A DNA stretch of 64,000 nucleotides from Luscinia megarhynchos (Eukaryota > Chordata > Aves > Passeriformes > Turdidae): assembly GCA_034336665.1 (NCBI GenBank), contig CM067588.1, forward strand, positions 5,768,655 through 5,832,654, read 5' to 3'. Positions 1 to 11,500 of the stretch are shown here, piece by piece. The first letter of the stretch is position 1. Each line of letters opens with the position of its first letter. Below the pieces are notes generated by a model that saw only the letters and a program-made list of their open reading frames with translations, was not told the DNA's origin and searched no databases. The translations under genes were made by a program, and so were the position numbers.

Positions 1-17
1 CCCACCTTCCTCTGCAG

Positions 18-139
18 GGTTTAAAATCAATTTGGAGCCTGTGCAGGATGCAGAGGGGGCTGATCCCGAGGGACCCGTGCCCGGGAGGGTGGGAGCTGCA
101 GACCCAGCACAGCTCGCTGGCCACGAGGCAGAAAAGTGA
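18..139 (+). CDS. Possible terminal coding exon of an upstream + strand gene (partial)
   Basis: A good acceptor (pyrimidine-rich, ending CTGCAG at 12-17) is followed by an open frame of 39 codons from 20 that ends in TGA at 137-139. The peptide starts FKINLEPVQDAEG and ends GHEAEK, and has no domain I recognise. If real, it is the C-terminal exon of a gene whose body lies left of the window. By mammalian gene order the neighbour of PIGR on this side and strand would be FCAMR or C1orf116, but I cannot match the peptide to either. A minisatellite starts about 90 bp downstream, and I see no AATAAA before it. A chance open frame after a chance acceptor is a real alternative. Confidence 0.35.
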
Positions 140-227
140 TGCCAGCCCTGCCTGGGGCGTGCTTGGGGTGCCCGGGGAAGCCGGCGAGGGATCAGGTTGT
201 GCTGCCGTCTAGGAGAGGTGGTGCGGC

Positions 228-450
228 CTGTTCTCGGCCTGTTCTCTGCCTGTTCTCTGCCTGTTCTCTGCCTGTTCTCTGCCTGTTCTCTGCCTGTTCT
301 CTGCCTGTTCTCCGCCTGTTCTCCGCCTGTTCTCCGCCTGTTCTCCGCCTGTTCTCCGCCTGTTCTCTGCCTGTTCTCAGCCTGTTCTCGGCCTGTTCTC
401 CGCCTGTTCTCCGCCTGTTCTCGGCCTGTTCTCGCCTGTTCTCTCAGTGC
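228..450 (+). repeat. Minisatellite, 11-bp unit (CCTGTTCTCTG)
   Basis: About twenty tandem units of CCTGTTCTCTG with C/T and G/A variants. The reading frames across it are repeat translations, not genes. Confidence 0.9.
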
Positions 451-479
451 AGGATCCTCACCAAGCACAGCGGCAGCCA

Positions 480-1066
480 GCAGCAAATTCCTCACCCCAC
501 AGCTCCTTCCTCACCCCACAGCTCCTTCCTCACCCCAACAGTACTTTCCTCACCCCACAGCTCCTTCCTCACCCCAACAGCAAATTCCTCACCCAACAGC
601 AAATTCCTCACCCCAAAGTTCCTTCCTCACCCCAACAGCAAATTCCTCACTCAACAGTAAATTCCTCACCCAACAGTAAATTCCTCACCCCAAAGTTCAT
701 TCCTCACCCCAACAGCAAATTCCTCACCCCAAAGTTCCATCCTCACCCAGCAGCTCCATCCTCACCCCAACAGAACTTTCCTCACCCCAAAGTTCCTTCC
801 TCACCCCAACAGCAAATTCCTCACCCCAACAGCTCCTTCCTCACCCCAAAGTTCCTTCCTCACCCCAACAGCAAATTCCTCACCCCAAAGTTCCTTCTCA
901 CCCCAACAGAACATTCCTCATCTCAGCAGAACTTTCCTCACCCCAACAGCAAATTCCTCACCCCAAAGTTCCATTCTCACCCAGCAGCTCCATCCTCACC
1001 CTAACAGAACTTTCCTCACCCCAACAGTCCCATCCTCACCCCAACAGTTCCTTCCTCACCCCAAAA
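480..1066 (+). repeat. Minisatellite, about 20-bp unit (CCTCACCCCAACAGCAAATT)
   Basis: Tandem units alternate between CCTCACCCCAACAGCAAATT and CCTCACCCCAAAGTTCCTT forms. It follows directly on the 11-bp array. Confidence 0.9.
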
Positions 1067-1184
1067 GCTGCACATTGATAGAAAAAAGGGCAGAGGAGCC
1101 CTGGAGCTTTCCTGGAGCCCCCAGCCCTGGAGAGGCTGGGGTGAGGAGGGTGAGCAGAGGGAACGTCCTGGAGGGGGAGCAGAG

Positions 1185-1925
1185 CTGGACTGGACAGTGG
1201 CTGGACATTGGCTGGGCATCAACTGGGCATCGACTGGGCATCGACTGGGCATCGACTGGGCATTGGCTGGACATTGGCTGGGCATTGATTGGGCATTGAT
1301 TAGACAGTGGCTGGATATTGGCTGGACAGTGACTGGGCATCCCCTGGCCATTGGCTGGGCACTGCCTGGACATTGACTGGGCATTGATTGGGCATTGACT
1401 GGACATTGGCTGGGCATTGATTAGACAGTGGCTGGACATTGATTGGACAGTGGCTGGACAGTGCCTGGGCATTGGCTGGGCATTGGCTGGGCATTGACTG
1501 GGCATTGATTGGGCATTGGCTGGATATTGGCTGGGCATTGGCTGGACAGTGGCTGGACAGTGGCTGGACAGTGGCTGGACAGTGGCTGGGCATTGATTGG
1601 CCATTGACTGGGCATTGGCTGGACATTGGCTGGACATTGACTGGGTATTGACTGGGTATCGATTGGGCATTGATTGGGCATTGGCTGGGCATTGATTGGG
1701 CATTGATTGGGCATTGGCTGGACAATGACTGGACATTGACTGGGCATTGATTCGACATTGACTGGACATTGGCTGGGCATTGATTGGGCATTGGCTGGAC
1801 AGTGGCTGGACAATGACTGGACATTGACTGGGCATTGATTCGACATTGACTGGACATTGGCTGGGCATTGATTGGGCATTGGCTGGGCATCCCCTGGCCA
1901 TTGGCTGGGCATTGCTGGCCCTCCC
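1185..1925 (+). repeat. Minisatellite, about 12-bp unit (GGGCATTGACTG)
   Basis: Sixty or so short units of the type GGGCATTGACTG / GGACATTGGCTG in a continuous array. Long open frames on both strands are repeat artefacts. Confidence 0.9.
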
Positions 1926-2049
1926 CTGGGCAGAGCTCACCTGGCAGCTGTGCTGGCTGTTGTTCCTTTAAGGCAGCCCAGGTGGATGCTGGGCTGGAGG
2001 TGCAGCAGTATTTAAACCAGGCTGGCACTGCCACACAGGACACTCACCG

Positions 2050-5000
2050 CAGCTCCCAGGGTCCCTGAGAGGAAAAACAAGAGGTGCCAGGAGGAGGCTG
2101 AGTGTGAGTAAAGCTGCTTTGGCACCTTGGGGGATGCACAAGCTTTTGTGGGGCCGTGGTGGGATGGGGAAGGAGAAGAACACGAGTCCTGAGCCACTTT
2201 TGAGGACCCTTTCCTCACACAGGGAGCAGTTTTGGAGCCATTTCATGTCAGGGCTCACTGATTTCTTCTGAAAGAGCCACAGGAACAGGCTTATGGCATT
2301 CATGGTTTCTTCTCTGCACCAGTTTTTTTAAGATTTAATTTCTGGGGGAAAAAAACAAGATTCATTATCATTGCAATAGTTGCATTAAGTTTTAACATAA
2401 TGAGTAAAAGTTAATTAATGTTGCTGTAGTAATCTAAATTTCATGACTCGGGTTGAGGTCGGCTTTTGAACCCCAACAGGCAGATTTTGAAATTTTAGAA
2501 GCGAATTTCTGCAGTTGTGTCCTGAAGGAGCTGCTTTAGAAACTCCCTGAGAAGTTTGTACAGTTACAGGAAGAGAAACTAGAACCTGAAGCTTAAATAA
2601 ATGGACTGGATGTGGTGTCCTACAAGTGAAATCACTGAAATCAGAGCAGCCTGGCAGAGCCCTGTCCCAGTGAGGGACCTGAATTCCTCCTCTGCAAAGG
2701 GAACATTCCTGTAGATTTAATACATTTCTGAAGTACAAATAAACATCAGCTAATTGTTAATGAATCCACACTGGCATCATCCATCCCTCCAGACTGAGGT
2801 GAACATCCCTTGGGCCATGGGATGTTCCTGCTCCTTGCAGGCAGAGGAGAATTAAATTAAAATAATTTCATATTAGAAATATTTCATATTAGTGCTGAAG
2901 TTGGTTTCACTTTCCAGCCCAAGAAACAAATGAACCATGAAGGTCTGATCTGAAAAGCAACGAGTGCAGGGTCTGGAAGGAACAAAAAAATCAGGTCTCA
3001 GTGTAGAGTGGATCCAGCAGCTGAAAGGAGCATTAGATTGGGCCAGCAGCACAATCTCAGCTGGGATTTCAGTCACTGCCATGACTGTTTATTTAATTTC
3101 TTTTCTGAAATACGTTGCTCATATGTTTAACTGACCCAAACATTCTTAGTTCAGAGGGTCCCAAGCACTGCAGGCATTCCTAAAAACTGCTGATTTCTTG
3201 GTAAATCCTGATAATCTTCAGCAAGTTCTACCTGAGTGCTTCTGCTCACTGCATCCCCAAACGAGCCCCTCCTTGTTCTCTCAATATTGTAAAGGAAGCA
3301 TCTGCTCAGAACTGGAAATGTTTATTTTCTGCACGTGTTTGGGTCAGCTCCATCCTTTATCTAGAAGTTGGTTGCTCATTCTTAACCCCATGAAAATGGT
3401 GTGGATTGGTGGCTTTTCCCCATTCCACTGCAGCAAATAAATCCCATGGCAAGGCAAGATCAGCAGTGACCTTGATGGGCAGCTGAAGGTGGGAATAATC
3501 CTGTGCAGGATGGAATTTGTTGCTGTGCCTTTTTTCTGGGCATAGAAACCTCCAGCACCTCCTCATAGCACAACTCTCCCTACTACAATTCTCATCTGAG
3601 CAGCTTCCCCATGGGTCAAAAGGGTTTGAGGGGGGAAATATTACCTATATATAAAATATACAGAATATATGCAATATATTACTTCTATGTTATTATTTCT
3701 CAACTATTTGAATAGCAGCAAACATTCCACAGAAAGCCAGAAGGGCTCCCAGGCTGGAATGACAAATGTCACAATTAAACTTTTGTGTTTTGTCAATCTC
3801 ATGGCCCAGCCTTGACACTGGTCATTGTCAGGAGCAATAGTTAATATCTAATGGGCTGCACTGGGCTGATCCCTGCAATCCCTGCAGCAGGAATTCAGCA
3901 GAATTTGGGGATGGAACTCTGCTGTTCCATACCCAGACAGAGCAGCTGCTGGCTCAGGTTTGGAGTTCAGGTCCTGGTCTCTTCCAAATCCTCATAATTC
4001 TCCCCAGGACCGACAGAATGCCAAATGTGGGAATGTGGGGGGATTCTTGTAATGGATGAGATTGGGAAGAGCCAGCCTGGCCAGAGAGCACTGCTGATGG
4101 AAACCTGGAAAATACCAAATTTAGGCATAAAATAGCATTGGAGAAGAAGGTGATGGTCCCACCCAGGTCCAGAGGAGTGTCCTAGAGCTGACCATCAGCC
4201 AATTTAAAGGGTAAAGACACTAAAATCACATCTATAAGATGTGGGACTGGCTGAGGAGAGTCTGCCCTCCCCAGCACTTTACACACAGCACTGAAATGTC
4301 CTTGCACCCACTGGAGCTGCAGTGAGGTTCAGAGCCCAGCACCAAATCTAAACAGAGAGTGTTATTCATTCTCAGGACCACATGAAGACAACAACAACAA
4401 AAAAAATTACCTGTCCTGAGTTGGAAAGCAAGAGAAAAGGTCATTATATTGTAATTTTTCCATTTGTATTTTAAGAGAAAACAGGGCTGGAGGCAGCTCA
4501 GAGCTGCAGGTTGGTGGTGCAGAGCTCAGGCACCCCTGGTTTGGGGTTTGGGTCAGCAGAGATCTTGGTAACCCTTCCAGACCTGTACCCAAAAACAGCT
4601 GAACCTTTTGAAGAAATCAGAATTGCAGATTATTATATCAACTTTGCCAAAATGGGCAAGGCTGATGTGGGTCCTGCTTGCAGCACAGGCTGGAGGGCAG
4701 TGAGGTGACATCAGGGCACAGCTGTCAGGGGCAAACATCAAGGCCCTCTTTGTGCCACGTTGTTTGCTTTCTGCAGAATTTGTCATGTTTGCCTTGCTGG
4801 CTACTTCAGGGATGTGTTTGAAAGAGAATTTTTCATGCTCAGTGAGTTAATAATTAGCCAAGGACAAGTAGCCATTGAGCAAGGAGAAATCACAATACAA
4901 GGAAGAGGCACAACAGAACACCTTTCATCTTAACAGGGAAATAAAAGTTTTTTTCTTCTGCCAGGAATTACCCTCAATAAAATTGTGTCACTTGATGCCC

Positions 5001-5532
5001 TGAAATCAAATCCCTCTGATTGTTCAGAAGGATTTTCCTTGGCACCTCTCATCAGCTCCCGTGGGTGCCTTCTGTGAGCTTGGAACAGGCAGGTGGACCA
5101 AGAGGTGTGCTCAGGAAATTCACATCAAATCTGATTTTTGGAGGAGCAGAACTGAGGTAAATCCCTACAGCTCACTCAGTTCCTCAGCAGCTGAGGAAAG
5201 AATGAAAAAGTGGAGGTGAAAATATCACCCTTTTTCTGTTTTGTGCATCCTTGGAGAGAGCAGGGAAACAGAGAGAGTCACTAAATCCAGGTTCCAGTCA
5301 GGAATTCTGTGCCAGAGGGAATATTGGGATGTTGGGTTGAGATCCTGTGCAGCAGCCCAGACAAGAACAGAGATATCAGCTCCCTTTTCCCCATCCTATT
5401 CCTTGATAGGCGCAATTAAAAACCATATTTCTCTCTACTTCCACAACCCTCATATCCTCCGAGCACGAAGCTTATTAGATGATGAACATTTTGCAAATTG
5501 TGATCATTCAAGACCTTCCACATCTTTTCCAG
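2050..5532. other. Unique sequence upstream of PIGR; no gene recognised
   Basis: AT-rich unique sequence with no open frame resembling a known protein and no clear tandem array. The promoter and non-coding first exon of PIGR are expected here, because the first coding exon begins only 14 bases after an acceptor, but I cannot place them. Confidence 0.5.
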
Positions 5533-5546
5533 GGAATGCAAGAAAA

Positions 5547-8500
5547 ATGACTTTACTGGCGTTCCTCTTCCTGCTCGCCTGGCTCCCAGCTGGGTCTGCA
5601 AGAGCCAGACACCTCCCCAAGGCAGCCAGTGAGTGTCACCAGCCTGGGGCACAGCTTTTGGGGTGGCCAAGGGCCAGGGGTGGCACTGGGAAGGGAGGAG
5701 GAGGGTCTGGGTGATGCCTGCAACGGGCTGACCTAGAAACAGAGGCCAAAGTCAAAAAGGTAAAAGTGGATCTATTTAATGAAGAGCCTTCAGGTAGATT
5801 GAGGGTAGATGGAGGCTCCCAAGAGGCTACACCCAAAATGGACGATGGACACGAGTTTCTCAGATATAAGTTTGGTCTATTTGTGTATCAGGGGTTCATT
5901 CTCCAATTCCAGCTTCAGGTAATGAAGTCATATTCCCCCATAATTCACTTTTGTTTATACTTTTCGGGCCCTGAGGCTGTGGGGTGTCCTTGAGCTCCAG
6001 GCCCAGAGGGATTGTTTTGTCCGACCAAAATGTGAAATCAACACTTTATATGGAGTTAGGCACGAATGCAGTGCAGGATCTGAAAAATACAAAAGCTAAA
6101 ATCTCACAGCATGTCAGGGAGCATCTTTGCCCCACAGGTGCCCTCAGTGCCACGGGGGCACACAGCCCTGGGGCCACCTGGCACCCATGGCACTCACCTT
6201 ATGGCAGGACCACAGCTGGTCTGAAGGCCAGAGAGGGTTAATGAATAAGAGTTATTTCTGAAAAATATTCTATCAAGGCTGTTGGCCCAGAGACCAAGAA
6301 GAGAAGAAGGAGAAGGAGATAAGCAGGAAAGAAAACCTGCAGCTGGGAAAATATCTTTAGAAAAGTCTTGGGAAAAACAGAGGCATAGATGGTTTTACAC
6401 CAATGAACGTTATGCTGATCGATTGTTGCATTTTGGTGGAAAGGACAATGCAATATTGTTCTGTGTATAATGGAGGAGCAAAAGAGAGAGATTTTATTTT
6501 AAAAAACACCATAGTTATATAGGGTAGTTCGTGCAAAACAGAATAGAAAAGGCTCACTGGTCCAAGAAGTCAACACCTCTTTGAAAACATGCTTCATGCA
6601 AAACATCACGTTTCCAGCAGGTGTTTAATCATTGTGATAATTTCTTGTCCTTGAGCAGCCTGAGAAACCCAAGGCTTCAAGGCTGCTTTTCCCCTGGTTC
6701 CCAGCAGTATCCAAAAATATTGTAACCAATGAACACAGCCTAAACTTTGTAGAGAGTACAAAAGACAGCGTGCTGTTGGGTTATTGTAGAAGATGTTACT
6801 CCCCCCAGAGTACACCCCTGGGATGCCATCCCATGGCACAAAGAAATTCCTTGAAGCAAGACTCCCCCTCCCTTATCAAAAACCCTGTTATCTCTTAGGA
6901 TTTCTATTGGCTCTTAAAGTCACAAGTTAATTGGTCCTTTTCTTACTTAGAGTTTTAAGATAATTGGTTAGTTTGTAATTTGTAGTTTTATTGGTTAGAA
7001 ACTCAATCCTCTGGAAACCTATATACACTCTTTGTTATCTGATGTAATTAGACCGTTAGCATTTTTCTTCAAAGAAAATAAAGTTATCTTTGGAATCTTT
7101 GCTGCACGGTCTCAGCCTTTCACACTTCTCTAGTGAGTAGCTGCGGGTTCTGTAGCCGGGTTCAGAGATATCTGGACTCAGGGCTGCAGACCCCGGAGTC
7201 GGAAAGCACCCAACTTAAAAAACAGCTACAGGTTATTATGGGCATTGCCTTGTGCAAAGCAGCGCGAGTGTGTGTGCTGGCCTCACCCCAGCCCGTTCTC
7301 CCCGCAGTCTCCAGCCCCGTGTTCGGCCCTCGGCAGGTGCACGGCGTGCGGGGCAGCTCTGTCGCCGTGAAATGCTTCTACCCGCCCACGCCGGTGAACA
7401 GGCACGACAGGAAGTACTGGTGCAGGCAGGTGGGCGCCAGGTGCAGCACCGTGGTGAGCTCGGACTACGTGAGCCCGGCCTACCAGGGCAGAGTGGCCCT
7501 GAGCGACCACCCCGAGGCAGAAAACTTCCAGATCAACATCTCGCGGCTGGAGCTGGGGGATGCCGGCACCTTCCAGTGTGGCGTGGGGGTCAACGGCAGA
7601 GGGCTGTCCCACAGAGTCACCCTCAGTGTTGCTGAAGGTAATGACAACCTTGGCACTCCCTAAAAAAACATTTTCTTTGGGTTTTTCCCCCTCTCCCTTT
7701 CAAACGCTGCCGTGTGCGGTGCCTGGGAGCCGCGGGGGCTTTCAGGGAATTCCATTTCTGTCTCTGTGCACAGCCCCTCCCGTTCCTGAGGCAGCTGAGC
7801 TCTTCTACGTGAAGCTCCGCAGCACCTGGACCGTGTCCTGCAGCTTTGGGGCAGACACCGCCGACCAGAGGAGATACCTGTGCAAGATGGAGAAGGACAG
7901 CTGCAGGAACATCGTCAACAGCTACCAGGAGATTGATCCGAATTTCCAAGGCAGAGTTCTGCTGACTTTTGAGAAGCCTCCAGGCTCGTTCAGTGTCACC
8001 ATGACCCAGATGGACTGGGAAGACACAGGCCTGTACTACTGTGGGGCTGGTGAATATGGGAAGGAAGGAAAATCGAAGGAACTGGACGTGTTTGTCTATG
8101 AGGGTGAGCTGTTCCCAGGGTGTTTTCCCCTTCTTCCCTTAGAAACATCACAAGCAGTCTCACTTTATTTAGCAAGAGCTTGAATTTCTCTTTGTTGTTA
8201 TCCTATTCTCTCATCTACATCTTTCTATTCATTTAACCAGCTGTAAGGTACTAAACCACCACTAAATACAGCTTGTATCCAGACTTCACCTTCCCAGAGC
8301 TGGATAGCTCTGCTCCAAGCCCAAAACTCCAGGAGACAAATTCCACCCCCCCAGTCTGAGGCAAACAAGTTGTCTCTTCAAGCCCCCAGTTCCTTAAATC
8401 TCAAACTGACAGACGTAGGTCCCTCTAGCAAAGGGAACAAAGTTTTGGAATATCTGTACACAAAGCCTACAACATTCAGTGAATTTGGGGAAAAGGAAGG

Positions 8501-11500
8501 CCTGACTGACTCTGTAGGATCAATTCCCACCAAACATTCTTGATGTTTGCACCCCTGAGCTTTGCCTGTCCTTCCTTCAGCCACTGATCTGATAATGTTG
8601 ATTTTCTTGAGAGGGTGCCCCATGGACACTCTTACATGGACACTCTTTCATTCTTACCAACAGACAAGAATTTCCCTCAGTTAAAGACCACAGTAACTGG
8701 GAAAACTGGAAGTTCAGCAACCTTCGAGTGCCTCTATGATCCTCTAAAGAAATCCTCCACAAGGATCTGGTGCAAGTGGAGACTCCAGGGATGTGACAAG
8801 ATCATAGACAACTCTGGGTTCGTGAAGTATGGCTATGAAGGAAGAGTGGCCATGTTTGAGAACCCTGAAAACAAAACTGTCACCGTCATCCTGAACCAGC
8901 TGCAGGCCAAGGACGAAGGCTTTTACTGGTGCATGTCAAACGAGCTGAAGGAGCAGCAGTCATCAACAGAACTGAAGGTTGTGAAAGGTAAGAGCCATGC
9001 ACTGGCAGTTCTCTGCCTGCTCAGGGGGTACAGAGCCACCCCAAGTGAGCCAGCTGGCTTTTTTGGGAAGAGCTCCAAGCCTGAACTCACCCCAGCAGCT
9101 TTAAAACTGAGACAGAAAGTTTCTGTTTTGTGAGAATGCACTCACAGAAAATTCCCATGAAGTATTTCTTAAGCCTTGCAAGGAAAGAAGCACAAGCAGC
9201 ATCTTTAGTGTTAATTTAGGAATGCAAGGAGCTCTTCCCTCCAAGCTCCATCCTCACACTGAAAGCAGTCCCAGCAGCCCTGGTGTCCTGTTTGCCCTCA
9301 CATGTGGGGCTTGTATTGTTGGTTGGACGGTCGCTGAACAGACTCAGGAGCTCACTATTTTCTGTTCTTCAGGTTTGTAGTTTATTATAAGGGCATGGGT
9401 GTAAGAAAGTGTAGAGCATGGAGAGTAAGAGAGTAAGAAGTAAAAGATAAGAGCAAGGGGGTAAGAGAGAGGTTAGAGAGATTTCCCATTTACAATCCAA
9501 TAAGTATTCTTCTGTGATGAATATTCTAATTTCCATTAACCAATCTAATACAATATACTCATTTCCTAATATTTGCATGCAACCCATAGGAACTACTAAA
9601 TTCCCATGTTTTATGGCTTTCTTACCTGTAACCCTTGTCTTCAGACCTTTCCTGCCAGGCTGTTGGTTCTTTGGTATTTGTGGCATTTGGTATCATTTAA
9701 ACAAAGGAACAGGCCTCAAGCCTTCACATGTATGTTTTCAGCATCTATGTCAAAGATTGCCAACATCTCTATTTCATCTCTTGTTTCAGAACTACTTGCT
9801 AGGCACTCATAAGATTTTTCTATTCCCTCCCCAACACTCACAGGAGAGCCTGCACTGACAGGAGAGAAGCAAGTGGAGGCACGAGTGGGCTCCAGGGTGG
9901 ATTTGAGCTGCTCCTACCCCTGCCAGTACTACTCCTACCAGAAGTACTGGTGCAGGTGGAACGACACGGGCTGCGCCGTGCTGCCAGCGCAGGAGCAGGG
10001 GCTGCCAGGGCCAGCTGCCAGCTGTGACACGGCCACCAGGACAGCTGTGCTGAGCTTTGACCCGCTGCAGGAGGAGGATGCAGGCTGGTACTGGTGTGGG
10101 GTGAAGCACAACGGGGTCTTTGGGGAAACCATGGCTGTGGAGCTGCGGGTGAGCACAGGTGAGCTCCGGGCAGGGCTGTCCCTGCTGTTGGATTTTGGCC
10201 TTTTCTGACCCAGAGATGGGGAAACTGGGAGGTGTTCTAAAAAACTTTTATTCCATTCTCAGTCTCATGTGAAGAGTGAGACAGTACAGATATTATAATT
10301 CACCTTTTCTGGCCTTTGAGATGGCGAAACTGGGAGGTGTTCTAAAAAACTTTTATTCCATTCTCAGTCTCATGTGAAGGGTGAGACAGTACAGATGTTA
10401 TAATTCACCTTTTCTGGCCTTTTCTGACTCAGAGATGGGGAAACTGGGAGGTGTTCTAAAAAACTCTTATTCCATTCTCAGTCTCATGTGAAGGGTGAGA
10501 CAGTACAGATGTTATAATTCACCTTTTCTGGCCTTTGAGATGGGGAAACTGGGAGGTGTTCTAAAAAAATTTATTCCATTCTCAGTCTCACGTGAAGGGT
10601 GAGACAGTACAGATGTTATAATTCACCCATCACAATCAGAGGCAGACTATTTCCTAATTACAAATTCAGCTTCAGGTGGTGATTTAGGAGGAATGGTTTG
10701 ATGCCAGAGGGGGCTGGAAGTGCAGGTCAGAGTGGGGAGGCTGAGCTGGGAAACAGCAGGAGCTCGAGTAGCTCATTCCACCAGCAGCCTCAGTTCCTAC
10801 ACTGGGCTCTCCCAGGCCAGAAGGAGCATTGTGAAAAAAAATAATTCCTAATCACAATACACTATAAGCATTTCTTGGCCTATCAGCTTTTGTCACATCA
10901 TGCTGCAAAATAACTTAAAGCCAATCATCTAAAATCACCCCTCATGGGTTCTATTACAATGCATCTTTCATAGTTCTATTTCTCCAAAATAACAAGTCTT
11001 ATTTGCAAGGCCACCCTATGAAACTTTTTTTTTCCTAGCTCCGTTTTTCTCTCAACAATATCTCTCATATTCCATGGCATTTTTAAGTGAAGTTGGCATA
11101 CAGATGCACACGGTGTGAGCCTCCTGTCAGGCCCTGGGAACTCTCAGCAAACCCATTTCCCACACCTGGTGCCCAGGGAGTCTCTCCATCACCACTAGGC
11201 TGCAGCAGCTCAAAACAGAAGCGCTGTCACTCCGCAGCCTCCCGGAGCACTTTGCCTTCAGTGTTTTCATTCACTCGAGTTTTGACTCCCCAGTCATGAA
11301 AACCCAGCCTAAAACTCACCTCTCACCAGTTTTGCTTTTAACCCCGTGCTGATTAATTGTTCCTGTTACATCATTTAGTTTAGGCACCTTTCAGGTGAAG
11401 AATTGATCAAGTTCAGAGATTTTGCTCCAGGGAATTTCTTACCTTAATAAACTGGAAACCAGCAAGGAGCAGGAGAGGCTGACACCAACAGCAAGGGGCT

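Noticed and set aside
228..1925. CRISPR-like repeated structure
   Set aside because: Units are directly tandem without unique spacers, in a vertebrate genome; these are minisatellites.
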